DNA of 64,000 nt from Chitinophaga polysaccharea (GTDB lineage: Bacteria; Bacteroidota; Bacteroidia; Chitinophagales; Chitinophagaceae): contig NZ_VIWO01000004.1 of assembly GCF_007829335.1 (NCBI RefSeq), positions 1 through 64,000 on the forward strand. Reading direction: 5' to 3'. Position 1 is the stretch's first letter, and every line of letters begins with the position of its first letter. The position numbers and the translations under genes are program-made. Below are positions 46,797 through 55,590 of this stretch, piece by piece. The notes under the pieces were generated by a model. That model made no database searches and had not been told where the DNA came from. It was given only the letters and a program-made list of their open reading frames with translations.

Positions 46797-46842
46797 ATTG
46801 AATGGCTTTTATTTTTACGTTATTGACCATAGCATCAAGTGC
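46795..46842 (-). pseudogene. 3' remnant of an XRE gene (cassette C)
   Basis: The last 15 codons and stop of an XRE gene: ALDAMVNNVKIKAIQ, against ALDAMINNVKFKAIQ in the gene at 38117-38455. The rest was replaced by the lipoprotein gene starting 5 bp further on. Confidence 0.85.
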
Positions 46843-46847
46843 AAACT

Positions 46848-47621
46848 ATGAAATTTATAGCATACCAATTTTTAGCCTATTGCTTCACTATAACCTTATT
46901 AACAGGTTGTTCAAATAATAAGAAAACTCTTATAGAAAGAATACCCGCGAACGGTCAGTATTTCCTACTTAAGAAGATATTTAATGAAAAAGATGTTTTA
47001 ATAGAGGAAATCAGACTAAATGAGGATTCGGTTCCAGATGGGATGTATAAAGAATACTTTTTAAATGGGAAAATTAAGTCCAAAGGGTTTTATAGAGATG
47101 GCATAAAGGATAGCGTTTGGACGTATTATTCCGATAGCGGAAGTATTAAAGAAGAACGAAATTGGTTTGGTGGAAAAAATTTTGGTGAACAAAAGATTTA
47201 CTTTGATGATGGACGAATTGAGAAATATTCATTTAATAATTTAAATGGTGAGCCGATATTTTCGGCTACCTATAACGCGGTTGGTAAGATAATAGGATGG
47301 GAGGGGACGCCTATTTATACAGCCTTTAATGCAGACAGATTAAAAGTAAATCAAAGTTTTGAATTGTATTGTTTCATTGGGATCCCTCCTGGATCGGATT
47401 TTAAAGCGAAGGTGGAAGAGCGAGAATTGGGCACGTCAAATATTTTGTTTCAAAAGAGATATGATCTTGAAAATATAATCAATTTGTATTTTTCCAAGAA
47501 GATTGGCATAGAACAAGTATGTAGCAATAATGGAAAATATATTTGGTCAATATATGTGGAACACTCTTATGCTGGAATCGTAAAATCGGATACGATTCGT
47601 TTAAATTTATCTGTTGAGTAA
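46848..47621 (+). CDS. MORN-repeat (YwqK-like) lipoprotein
   Basis: ATG at 46848 (GTG at 46839 rejected). Signal MKFIAYQFLAYCFTITLLTGC with lipobox LTGC. MORN-type repeats at about 60-130 (DGMYKEYFLNGKIKSKGFY, DSVWTYYSDSG), as in the YwqK antitoxin-like family, then a beta-sandwich C-terminal domain. 257 residues. It starts within the breakpoint of the deleted XRE gene and therefore lacks a native promoter. Probably an orphan immunity lipoprotein. Confidence 0.7.
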   Translation: MKFIAYQFLAYCFTITLLTGCSNNKKTLIERIPANGQYFLLKKIFNEKDVLIEEIRLNEDSVPDGMYKEYFLNGKIKSKGFYRDGIKDSVWTYYSDSGSIKEERNWFGGKNFGEQKIYFDDGRIEKYSFNNLNGEPIFSATYNAVGKIIGWEGTPIYTAFNADRLKVNQSFELYCFIGIPPGSDFKAKVEERELGTSNILFQKRYDLENIINLYFSKKIGIEQVCSNNGKYIWSIYVEHSYAGIVKSDTIRLNLSVE

Positions 47622-47813
47622 TTGATCCAATCCGAAGTGATAATCCAATTAAAACAATAGATTATTCAAGGCTGATTTTGAAGAAAGATATACAACAGTA
47701 GTTGTCGTATTTATAATTTGGATCGCTGTGTAGCGTAATTGAGCCTCGACTTAAACTTACATTTACAATACGAGGTGCTGACGATATTTCCAATAAATCA
47801 ATAAATGCCGGTT
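47622..47813. other. Intergenic, no feature seen
   Basis: AT-rich, stop-rich in all frames. It contains nothing I can identify before the toxin tail that follows. Confidence 0.3.
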
Positions 47814-47993
47814 TAACACGTCCCTGTAAATATTGCATCATATGTTGATAATGCTACGAAAAGGCTTTTGGTTGCTAGATTTGATACCAGGGAGATTCGT
47901 ACTTTTTATAAGGCTAATCCTCAGATATCAGCCACTCCATTTGAGGATGCTGTGAAATTGGCTACAGAATTAAGTTGTAAGTGCTATTTTTAA
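47814..47993 (+). pseudogene. C-terminal tail of a lost toxin
   Basis: An open frame without a start ends at 47993: VNIASYVDNATKRLLVARFD, then FYKANPQISATPFEDAVKLA and a Cys-containing end. It has the look of a polymorphic-toxin C-terminus (a repeated VD..T.RLLV pattern followed by a helix), but I do not recognise the family. Directly followed by repeat R1. Confidence 0.4.
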
Positions 47994-47997
47994 GCCC

Positions 47998-48211
47998 GTT
48001 CCTTGCAAGGGAATAATTCCACTTAGTTTTGCCATATAGAAACAATTTAAACAAGAATAGGGCTGTTTACGTAGCCAAGCCCGTTAGGCTCACATCTGCG
48101 CAGGATGTAATAGTTTTGTTGGTAACCATTCCAAGCCTAAGCCGGTATTTTTGTTCGAAGAAATTTCCATTCGGATTAGCCCATTTTGATATGGAATTGT
48201 ATCTGGGAGGT
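47998..48211. repeat. Dispersed repeat R1, copy 2
   Basis: Strongly similar to 10527-10741. It includes the first dozen codons of the 251-residue protein family on the minus strand (MAKLSGIIPLQG) and then its upstream region. The gene body is missing, so this is a truncated copy. Confidence 0.8.
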
Positions 48212-48239
48212 TTTCCCGTTAGAAGATGTCTTCTGCTCG

Positions 48240-48410
48240 AATCGCTCGTAGTGCTGGGAATTTAAAAACATGATGGCGAAGTAAATAACCAATACCAAAG
48301 CTATCCGTACAACCTCGAAAGGGATTTGTTCAATCACTTCGCCTTTCAGACTGAACATTATGACCATAGTAAAAAGCGGTGCTATCAACATTAGGTTGGG
48401 TATTCCATAA
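48240..48410 (-). pseudogene. ACR3-type arsenite transporter remnant
   Basis: The minus strand gives [22 protein letters not shown] followed by [19 protein letters not shown], resembling the C-terminal helices of ACR3/bile-acid-symporter-family arsenite exporters. Both ends are lost, one into repeat R1. Confidence 0.45.
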
Positions 48411-48429
48411 AAAAGAGGGCGTCTTTTTT
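48409..48429. terminator. Possible terminator downstream of tyrosinase
   Basis: AAAAAAGA-GGGCG-TCTTTTTT, an 8-bp A/T-rich stem. On the minus strand it lies 34 bp after the tyrosinase stop. Weak GC content, so moderate trust. Confidence 0.4.
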
Positions 48430-48462
48430 ATGACACCCCCTTTACTTTCATCAACAGGAATA

Positions 48463-50139
48463 TTACCTTATCTCCAGCTTATAAGGCGGCGTATCCGCTG
48501 CAACCAATGTCCTGAACTGTTTAAAGCGTGCTGTATTCTGTTTCTCACGGCCAAAAATTTCCAGGTGAAATTTCATTCCGCTGACCTCTTCCTCCGTGTA
48601 CTGGTTCAGACTAACGACTCCAGATATTCCCAGGTGCGCCTGGCAATTAGCACAACCACCAACATCCCAGCGGCTCAGCACAGACTGATAGCCGACAAGA
48701 TATTTAGTATCATCCCCTTTGGTGGCGTATACACCAACAATAAAGGAGCCTTTGATACCTCCTCTGCTAAGCCCTGAAATATAGAGATGCAGATCGCTTC
48801 TCTTTGAATCAACAGCCCTGGCAGCTCTTGCAGCTGCAACAACATCGTTTTGCGACAATGAGCCATCGCTATAGGTGTAATTCAGCTGTGATTCAATATT
48901 TATGCAATCTTCTGATGTGAAATAGGTAGTACCAGTTTTTATAAACGGTTTCAGCGCAGTGCTCATAGTCAGTGTTTCATTCTCCGTTTGCCCGTTGGCA
49001 GGGCCTTGTCCGTTGCCGCCATTGAAACCATTTGAGGTACCCGGATCTGCGGGGTCTTCGATGATGTCAAAAATTTCTGTAAAACCCTGCTTTTGCTGCC
49101 ATAACCAAAACACACGATCTATATTACAGTGGTGAAAAAAGAAGATAGGATCCAGTCCTGCCGTATCATTCTCACCCATATCACCATTTGCATCCGGTAG
49201 CTGAGATAAATCATAGCCTCCGTTATTTATGCCCTTAGGAAGATTAAAACCACCAACTGCCAAATGAATATCGTTGTGCGGATGCTCCAGTGCAGTGTAC
49301 CCTTTACCATAATAAGCAGCAGATTGCGTATTGGAAAATATCGTATAAATAGGCGCGTCAAGACAATCACTGAATGCCTTTGCTATACCTGCCGGTTGTG
49401 GTACCCCCGTGTCTCCTGGGCCACATCCGGGTATATAGTAAGTCACATTATTAAGCCATTGCAATACATTCGCATTCAGCAAGGCAATATTGGCGTTAGG
49501 ATCAAAGAAATTAGCATTATACGCGTAAGTATTGGCCTGGGCCTGCGGCGTTCCCACAAGGCCAGATAATGGGTATCTTACTGTTTGGTAACCTTGTGGT
49601 TTGCTATAAACGGAGTCGTCATTGTTCACCTGGTCAGTTATTTTTTTAGGGAAAGTAAAGGAGGCCAGTGGATTGTCGATGGCATTATTATCATCAGGTA
49701 CAATTCCCTTATCACGCAAACACTCCGGGAACTGTCCCTTGAATGTAAACTTCGGAGCGGTAAGTGCACGCGGTATGCCATATGTAGTTGAATAGGAATC
49801 TGTCTCATCCCAATAGGGTTGCATCACATCTTCACAACCAGGAGTGGTCTGCAGGGCTTTTTCCAGCATGTAAACGTATACCCTGTGCCAGGTGGGGAAA
49901 AGCACATTCTGGTGATTACAGTAGCCCCCCCACCATTCCGGGTTTGTAGCGCCTTCTCCGGCAAATGGTTCTCCGTGATACCCACCTATCATAAAAAAGG
50001 AGTTAGGATCAGTAGGTGGTAATGCTTTAATATAAGCCCATGCTGTCATCAGTTTTTCCAGATCATTATTGATGCCTGCATCATAGTCATTCTGAATTTC
50101 AATTATAGAGCGGCGAACGCCTATGCCATTTCTTGTCAT
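48463..50139 (-). CDS. Tyrosinase (type 3 copper protein)
   Basis: 558 residues. CuA site: H55 (GGYHG), H76 (CNHQ) and H85 (PTWHR). CuB site: HPHNDIH near 285-291 and FFFHHCNIDRVFW near 325-337. These are the hallmarks of bacterial tyrosinases (monophenol/o-diphenol oxidation to quinones). The C-terminal 150 residues form a separate beta-rich domain with Cys (CANCQAH) that could act as a lid or copper-transfer domain. No Sec signal. It follows the MerC-like gene by 2 bp, which points to shared copper handling. Confidence 0.88.
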   Translation of the reverse strand: MTRNGIGVRRSIIEIQNDYDAGINNDLEKLMTAWAYIKALPPTDPNSFFMIGGYHGEPFAGEGATNPEWWGGYCNHQNVLFPTWHRVYVYMLEKALQTTPGCEDVMQPYWDETDSYSTTYGIPRALTAPKFTFKGQFPECLRDKGIVPDDNNAIDNPLASFTFPKKITDQVNNDDSVYSKPQGYQTVRYPLSGLVGTPQAQANTYAYNANFFDPNANIALLNANVLQWLNNVTYYIPGCGPGDTGVPQPAGIAKAFSDCLDAPIYTIFSNTQSAAYYGKGYTALEHPHNDIHLAVGGFNLPKGINNGGYDLSQLPDANGDMGENDTAGLDPIFFFHHCNIDRVFWLWQQKQGFTEIFDIIEDPADPGTSNGFNGGNGQGPANGQTENETLTMSTALKPFIKTGTTYFTSEDCINIESQLNYTYSDGSLSQNDVVAAARAARAVDSKRSDLHLYISGLSRGGIKGSFIVGVYATKGDDTKYLVGYQSVLSRWDVGGCANCQAHLGISGVVSLNQYTEEEVSGMKFHLEIFGREKQNTARFKQFRTLVAADTPPYKLEIR

Positions 50140-50141
50140 AG

Positions 50142-50612
50142 TTAAGCAATTTTATGTTTCTTGTGAATAAGTTTCAAGGATACATTGGGGAAATTATTCA
50201 GTAAAGATCCTGTCAGGATCATGCCAACGCCCGCAACCAGCGACCATTGCGTGCCAGGGAAGAATGCGCGGGTGCTCATGATAAAAACCGCCCCCAGCAT
50301 GCTGATAATGAAAGGAAGGTATCCAGCTACTCTTATCCGTTTATACAAAAAGAAAAGATGTATCGTCAGGAAGATCATCATTACAGGCAGCAGCCATTTC
50401 ATGTAAGGTAGCTTCGCCAATCCCAGGCTGCCGAACATACTCATATAAACAGCCCAGCACATAGGACATTTCGGAAAAAAAGCAATCAGGATGCTCAATA
50501 TGACCGAAGGTGCACTCCTGGCAGTTTTCGAGGACATCGTTCCCAACGATTGCTGCTCATCGGAATGCCTGACATGGCAATTGCAAGTGTTGCATTCATT
50601 TAAATTTTCCAT
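50142..50612 (-). CDS. MerC-like membrane protein with Cys-rich N-terminus
   Basis: 156 residues. The N-terminus carries CNTCNCHVRH, a probable metal-binding cluster, and four hydrophobic helices follow from about 35; the first contains FFPKCPMCWAVYMS, the vicinal Cys pair of MerC-like transporters. Transcribed just ahead of tyrosinase. Inference: delivers copper for the enzyme. Family assignment rests on the CPMCW helix and topology. Confidence 0.65.
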   Translation of the reverse strand: MENLNECNTCNCHVRHSDEQQSLGTMSSKTARSAPSVILSILIAFFPKCPMCWAVYMSMFGSLGLAKLPYMKWLLPVMMIFLTIHLFFLYKRIRVAGYLPFIISMLGAVFIMSTRAFFPGTQWSLVAGVGMILTGSLLNNFPNVSLKLIHKKHKIA

Positions 50613-51376
50613 AGCCTATATTGATGTTGTAAGAGGAAAGGCCGAAAGATATTTCTACGTAATCCAGCCATGGATAATGGTTTCAAAGAAGCAGCAGGGG
50701 CCATCTCTGCAATGGTTACTATGAAAGAAATAGGGAACACCATTTTTCATAAGACAACATTTATGGATAATACAATCAGTATACTCATGCACTGTAAGAA
50801 ATCAGGGAACCGGAAAAGGCAACAACATGGCTCCGCCAAAGACACGCTATGCATGCCGGTTCAGTCAGGACAATAAATTCAGATAATTGCAACAATGCAA
50901 AACACTGGCATCAATACGCGGGTATTTATAATGAAAAGGGCTGTGGGTTTTGGTTATATGAGGTTTAAAATGTCATACAAAAATGCTATGATTAAATACT
51001 TACGTTGAATCATTCAAATAATGCTGTTATCTTTTTGACGATCGGTGATATCCGAAGCTATTAAAAAATAATTAATCCTCAAATTTTTTTTGTTTTTTTT
51101 AATAGGAAGGTATGCTAACTATGATTATGGATGATCCGTTTTATTATAGTAGGGATAAGGACTTCCGGAGATGAGTCCGGGATAATTCTACAAAAAATAG
51201 TTGCGTATAACATATACAGTTAGTATCGGTGTTTTTTGACATATACTTTGTACTGTTTAGATCTGAACCATGGAACTAACAATATCCCGACGTGGATATT
51301 TAGAACAGCACATCGTCTCCGCTGCATGCTAAATATCCACGTCACTAAATAATTAAATCCCTAAATATCAACGTAT
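50613..51376. other. Intergenic with an inverted repeat near 51289-51343
   Basis: No gene found. Its right part has a perfect 14-bp inverted repeat (GACGTGGATATTTA at 51289-51302, complement at 51330-51343), and a third partial copy AAATATCAACGT at 51363. The hairpin ends 33 bp past the stop of the minus-strand CxxCH protein and may terminate it. The left part holds the promoter of the MerC-tyrosinase operon; no element recognised. Confidence 0.55.
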
Positions 51377-52891
51377 TCATTTTTTCTTCCCCGCTTTCTC
51401 CAGCTTTTCAAATGCATCTATATACGCTTTCAGTTTGTCGTCTGTTCTGTCGATATCTGGTACTTTATCCGGCTGATTGGAAGTCGCATCCATCACGAAA
51501 GAGAAGTCAGCCCCGATTCCCTGGGCAGCGCCATGGCAGCCCTGACAGCCTCCCATACTGTAATGTTTTCCATTTATGAAAACATTATGACGTCCGTCAT
51601 GAGGATGTTTGAAGCCGCTTCCTCTGAAATCTCCCAGTGTTCGATCTGATTCTATGACGTAGTTAGCCAGGTAGAAGCTGAATGAAGTGCTGTCATTAGT
51701 AGGCATGCCCTGCACACCTACCAGGCGGTAATTTAACCAGATGGATTTTGGATTCTTTTTCTTTAATTGATCCTGTACATATTTGGTAGAAGCATCTGCC
51801 ACAACTGATATTGGATGAAAGCGATCGTATCGTTGTGGTGTAGGATTACCTTTTTTTGGCAACTCTATGTAACCCATGCTATCCTTTTGAACATCTACAT
51901 GTTCAAAGGTAGCAAAGGTGAAAGCAGGGTAGTTAGCAAGTTTATGGATGATATGAATACCTATAAGCCCGTATGTTTTGTTTACGGAAACCGTTTTACC
52001 TGTTTGCGGATCCTTTTCATAGACAATTACTTTCCGGGTAAAATGTGTATTTTCTTCTGCGGCATTGGTCATCTCTCTCCAGGCGCTCTTTACCTCCAGT
52101 GCCCCGGTATATCTACCAAAACGCGTATCAGGATCCTTAGCGTTTCCACATGGCAGGCAAAATATACCCGGAGGGCAATTACAATTGCCGCCTGTATACT
52201 TACCACCTGGATAATCTTTTGGATTATAATATGCTGAATCCTTTGCGATATTGCTGGCAGTTCTATTTACCGCAGCTATTAAAGATGCCTCATCAGGATA
52301 ATTCTTACGCTTATAATCATATTCATCCCGGTTCACTTTTGCTTCATACAATACCTGATACTGGGTATTGTACTGATTTATTTTTGCATACAGGTCACAG
52401 GAGCCAATTTCATTGTTCTCGTCCAGGTTATTGAATAAAGTGGTATCAACACTATTATCCTTGCGGGGAATATATTTTTGATAATCATACCTGGGGACCT
52501 TATCGAAAGGGAGCGTATTCCCATGATTAGGCCGCAGCTCAACACGATGAGCATAGGTTTCCCATACCACAGGATCATTCATTGGGTAAGCGCTTTGATC
52601 ATTAAATGTCCATTGGGGATCTGCATATCCTCTGTATACGTGCGTATTTTTCTTATAACTTGATTTCCAGTTCAGCGCAAAAAACTCATTCCAGGCAAAG
52701 CTGCATAGAGCGGCAGAATCGGCGTATTGACTCAGTGTATTAGGAACGGTCGAATCGAATGTTATATTGAAACTAAACTGGTCCGCTTTTCCATGCACAG
52801 CCGCAGCCCTGGTGGGCGACTGCTTAAAAAAAACGATCAGGGTTGCCCCTGCTGCAATACCGGCGGTAATAATGAGGAGTGCTTTTTTCAT
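51377..52891 (-). CDS. Secreted protein with a single c-type heme motif
   Basis: 504 residues. An N-terminal signal anchor (ALLIITAGIAAGATLIVFF) is followed by about 400 residues with SFAWNEFFALNWK and Cys pairs (CNCPPGIFCLPCG at about 240). A CxxCH motif near 447 (GGCQGCHGAAQG) has a downstream Met as possible axial ligand. It resembles large single-heme periplasmic proteins of Bacteroidota and Proteobacteria, family name not certain. On the same strand as tyrosinase, 765 bp upstream, so separately transcribed. Possible electron acceptor or donor. Confidence 0.65.
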   Translation of the reverse strand: MKKALLIITAGIAAGATLIVFFKQSPTRAAAVHGKADQFSFNITFDSTVPNTLSQYADSAALCSFAWNEFFALNWKSSYKKNTHVYRGYADPQWTFNDQSAYPMNDPVVWETYAHRVELRPNHGNTLPFDKVPRYDYQKYIPRKDNSVDTTLFNNLDENNEIGSCDLYAKINQYNTQYQVLYEAKVNRDEYDYKRKNYPDEASLIAAVNRTASNIAKDSAYYNPKDYPGGKYTGGNCNCPPGIFCLPCGNAKDPDTRFGRYTGALEVKSAWREMTNAAEENTHFTRKVIVYEKDPQTGKTVSVNKTYGLIGIHIIHKLANYPAFTFATFEHVDVQKDSMGYIELPKKGNPTPQRYDRFHPISVVADASTKYVQDQLKKKNPKSIWLNYRLVGVQGMPTNDSTSFSFYLANYVIESDRTLGDFRGSGFKHPHDGRHNVFINGKHYSMGGCQGCHGAAQGIGADFSFVMDATSNQPDKVPDIDRTDDKLKAYIDAFEKLEKAGKKK

Positions 52892-53244
52892 AAGCTGAAG
52901 TGTTTGATAAATGGATTGAGTAACATTTTCTGTTGAAGAAATGAAATGACAGATCAGGCAAAAAGTACAATGCTTTCTGGCTTAGTCAGGACAAAAAAAT
53001 AGGTAATATGAGCTCGTATCAAGTACTGAGGTTAAAGGTTATTTGAGGGTTGAATTAAATGCTGTAGCGGGTAACGTACTGTTGAGTCTTATAAACAGGG
53101 CGGATAGTTCTGAATAATGATAATCTAATCTATTTAAAAAAATCGAAAAATAAAATTTTTTCCATACTGCTATTGCCGAATACTTCCAGCAGGTACCGAA
53201 GTATCCCGGCCACAGGGCGGACTAAGAAAAGATTAGACATGATT
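52892..53244. other. Intergenic, no feature seen
   Basis: Upstream region of the CxxCH gene. AT-rich, without a readable gene or strong repeat. Confidence 0.3.
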
Positions 53245-53399
53245 TTATGCTGTTTTCTTTCTAAGATTGTGTGCCATTGCCAATAGTCCTATTTTGATAG
53301 TTACTTTATCCAGCCCTTTCAGCATAGATCTTTTAAAGCCATGGTTGTGCTTGATACTGGCGAAAATAGGCGCCACATCATAGCAACGTTGTTTGCACT
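53245..53399 (-). pseudogene. DDE transposase C-terminal fragment (IS1182-like)
   Basis: The minus strand encodes CYDVAPIFASIKHNHGFKRS, then MLKGLDKVTIKIGLLAMAHN and LRKKTA-stop. This is the end of DDE transposases in which a GFRRFxLRG..K motif is followed by AHNLxK. Only about 50 codons remain. It abuts repeat R1 copy 3. Confidence 0.7.
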
Positions 53400-53457
53400 T
53401 CTGTATACCTTTTTTCTTTTTAATCGTTTGTCAGCAAAAGATTTAAGTCGATTTGAT

Positions 53458-53735
53458 AACTATTCCAAACCTAAGCCGGTATTTTTGTTCAAAGAAATTT
53501 TCATTCAGATTAGCTCATTTTAATATGGAATTATATTTGGCAGGTAGTGGTTGATAAGAAAAAGGCAATGAATGGCGGTTGGGGGGTATGTTGGAGAGCA
53601 ACTGAACAGGAGGGGCATAAATTAGGTAGTTGATGTACATAAGAGCCACACTGGTTGAAGTTATCTGCAACTATGAGCCGTATCAAAAGCGTGTTTAGAG
53701 TATAGATATTCCACTAAGGTGGCGACAGGACGCCG
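53458..53735. repeat. Dispersed repeat R1, copy 3 and flank
   Basis: 53458-53545 matches 10650-10741 and 48120-48211. From there to about 53735 it stays alignable to 10742-10925, including an identical TTTAGAGTATAGATATTCCA just before the immunity-type gene in both places. Confidence 0.75.
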
Positions 53736-54179
53736 TTAAATTCTTCTCATTTCCCAGGTTCCGGTGGCTATTTCCACGTAGTCGCTATCCGGATGAGAAT
53801 GTTCTCTCCCAAGAAGCTCCCAGTCACCGGAAAAGGTTTCGCTTACCGGGTCATAATGTCCATAGTAGCTCAAGTCCGGGTTTTTAAGTCGCGAATTTAC
53901 AATGACCTGGTTAGCCTCAGTAATGATAAAGAATTGATCGTATTCTTTTGTAAAGCTGATAAAATCGTCTTCGGTAAAACCTTTAATAGCAGCTGGGTTA
54001 TTTTTGCTGATCTGGCTATCGGGATCATGACAAGTTCCTTCGAAGTTGTTGTCGCCGGTATCGGTTAGGGATAGTTCAAAAGTCACTTTATATAAGGCCT
54101 TAGTACCGGATTTATAACTGCTCTGGAGGCTTCCCATTAAAACGTAACGGTTAAAAATATTGAAAATCGTTAAGGACAA
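53736..54179 (-). CDS. Immunity-type protein, paralogue of 5746-6177
   Basis: From KVTFELSLTDTGDNNF on it is about 75% identical by eye to the protein at 5746-6177 (SFTKEYDQFF, HYDPVSETFSGDWELLGRE). The N-terminus differs; the candidate starts are a TTG at 54179 and an ATG at 54137, and the GxWxGYY opening is absent, so the 5' end may be damaged. Same role guess (immunity) and same lack of signal. Confidence 0.6.
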   Translation of the reverse strand: MSLTIFNIFNRYVLMGSLQSSYKSGTKALYKVTFELSLTDTGDNNFEGTCHDPDSQISKNNPAAIKGFTEDDFISFTKEYDQFFIITEANQVIVNSRLKNPDLSYYGHYDPVSETFSGDWELLGREHSHPDSDYVEIATGTWEMRRI

Positions 54180-54765
54180 TTACGGTAGAGAATATAAGAT
54201 ATGCCTGGAGCGTCACAGGTAATGACGGATGGATAGGACTTTCTGTAATTCCGCTAAAGGTACAAGACAGTTTGCTAACAGCTGGCTTTAGCTATCATTC
54301 CAGGGAGATAAAAAGGACTACTACAGATGGGAGCTTGGAGGTAATTGTTGTAAGACGACAGGTGGTGATTACCGCTTATATTGTCCGGCAGGTAATCTTA
54401 TATGGGCTGAGCATAGGATGGAGACCGGAAGTAAAGGGTGCTATTTTGAATCTTGGAGAAATAGATGACAAAATAGATTTAAGATGCAGAGGCTAATGTG
54501 GGAACATGTAAATACAATAGCTGTAGGGGCCCTTGAAAATATTGGTTTTGACTGTGCAGATGCGCTTGTAGTAGCAATCAGCTGTGATCTGACGATCTGG
54601 TCAAGAGTTCATCAGGTGCCTTAAAACAAAAGACGGTGAACATTAGTAGCAATACCCGTCGTACTGAGCTAGTGCCTAATAGTCTAGTAATTTCTAATTA
54701 AAATAATATATAATGTAAATGTTTATATAATAAGATACCCTATTTGAGCGCCCGACAAGAAATGC
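54180..54765. other. Degenerate sequence, no intact gene
   Basis: Short shifted frames on the plus strand (GWIGLSVIPLKVQDS; TGGDYRLYCPAGNLIWAEH) suggest one decayed gene broken by frameshifts at about 54200-54620. I do not recognise it. From about 54650 the sequence becomes the A/T-rich upstream region of the sugar operon. Confidence 0.35.
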
Positions 54766-54832
54766 AGGATAATCCATCTTTTATCCTGAATTGTATATTT
54801 TTTTGATTTGCATGGGGCCTAATTTCGGGCTT
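54766..54832 (+). promoter_or_regulatory. Conserved upstream element of the creatininase-aldolase-porter operon
   Basis: AGGATAATCCATCTTTTATC, an ATTGTATATTTTTT run, then CCTAATTTCGG starting exactly 52 bp after the first base. The same blocks with the same 52-bp spacing precede the second operon (58640-58702). Probable AraC-regulator site plus promoter. Confidence 0.7.
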
Positions 54833-54893
54833 ATATTTTCCGCAACAGTCCTGTCGCCTGGGTTGAAAAAATAAATGCTAAAAGAATGCCGTT

Positions 54894-55580
54894 ATGAAGG
54901 AATGGATACATCTCACATCCGACGAAATATGCCAGTTAGATAGAGGCCTGCCTGTAATTGTTCCACTTGGTCTGATAGAATCCCATGGGCCGCACCTCGC
55001 TGTTAGCGTGGATACCGATACCGCCAATTACTTTGCAAGGAAAGTCTGCGAAGAAACAGGAGCCATCCTTGCCCCGGTTATCAATTATGGCTTTGCCGAT
55101 GAAATGGCCGGGTATGCAGGAACGCTGGGCCTTACTGCAAACACTTATATGCAGGTGATTGCAGATGTATGCCTGGCACTTTGCCAAAAAGGTTTTTTTA
55201 AAGTAATTCTTATTACCGGCCATGGCGCCAATAAAATACCATGTGAGCTGTCATTCTGCAAAGTATGGGAACAGTATCCTTCCTTCAAAGGAGTGTGCTG
55301 GAATTGGTGGAGCGACTGTGGCATAGAGGGTATTCATCATGCAGATAAGGGCGAAACGGAAGTTGCGCTGGCATTGGGTACGGTAGCTCATATGGACAGG
55401 GTAAGGGATTTTACAGTAAAAAAGCCCTGGTATAAAGTCAGATCAAGATTTGAACTGGAGGCTGAATCCGGCGGCATCAATGGAAAGCCCTCAGAGGCAG
55501 ACGTGGTGAATGGGAGGTACATAGTTGAAAAGGCAACATCGGCATTGATAAAGAAGGTCAAAGCGGCTATTGAAGATTAA
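54894..55580 (+). CDS. Creatininase-family amidohydrolase
   Basis: 228 residues, a little short for creatininase. Metal ligands are recognisable: E29-SHGPH34 and D42 (VDTDTANYF), GHGANK at about 108-113 (usually GHGGN), HADKGETE at about 150-157 with the Glu ligand. The family includes creatinine amidohydrolase and lactone or lactam hydrolases such as 3-dehydro-lactone-like enzymes in sugar clusters. Next to a KDPG-type aldolase and a sugar porter it more likely opens a sugar lactone or amide than creatinine (inference). First gene of the operon. Confidence 0.8.
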   Translation: MKEWIHLTSDEICQLDRGLPVIVPLGLIESHGPHLAVSVDTDTANYFARKVCEETGAILAPVINYGFADEMAGYAGTLGLTANTYMQVIADVCLALCQKGFFKVILITGHGANKIPCELSFCKVWEQYPSFKGVCWNWWSDCGIEGIHHADKGETEVALALGTVAHMDRVRDFTVKKPWYKVRSRFELEAESGGINGKPSEADVVNGRYIVEKATSALIKKVKAAIED

Positions 55581-55590
55581 ATCTGGAATT

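Noticed and set aside
53341..53523. 60-codon plus-strand frame
   Set aside because: It is antisense to the transposase scrap and runs into repeat R1.
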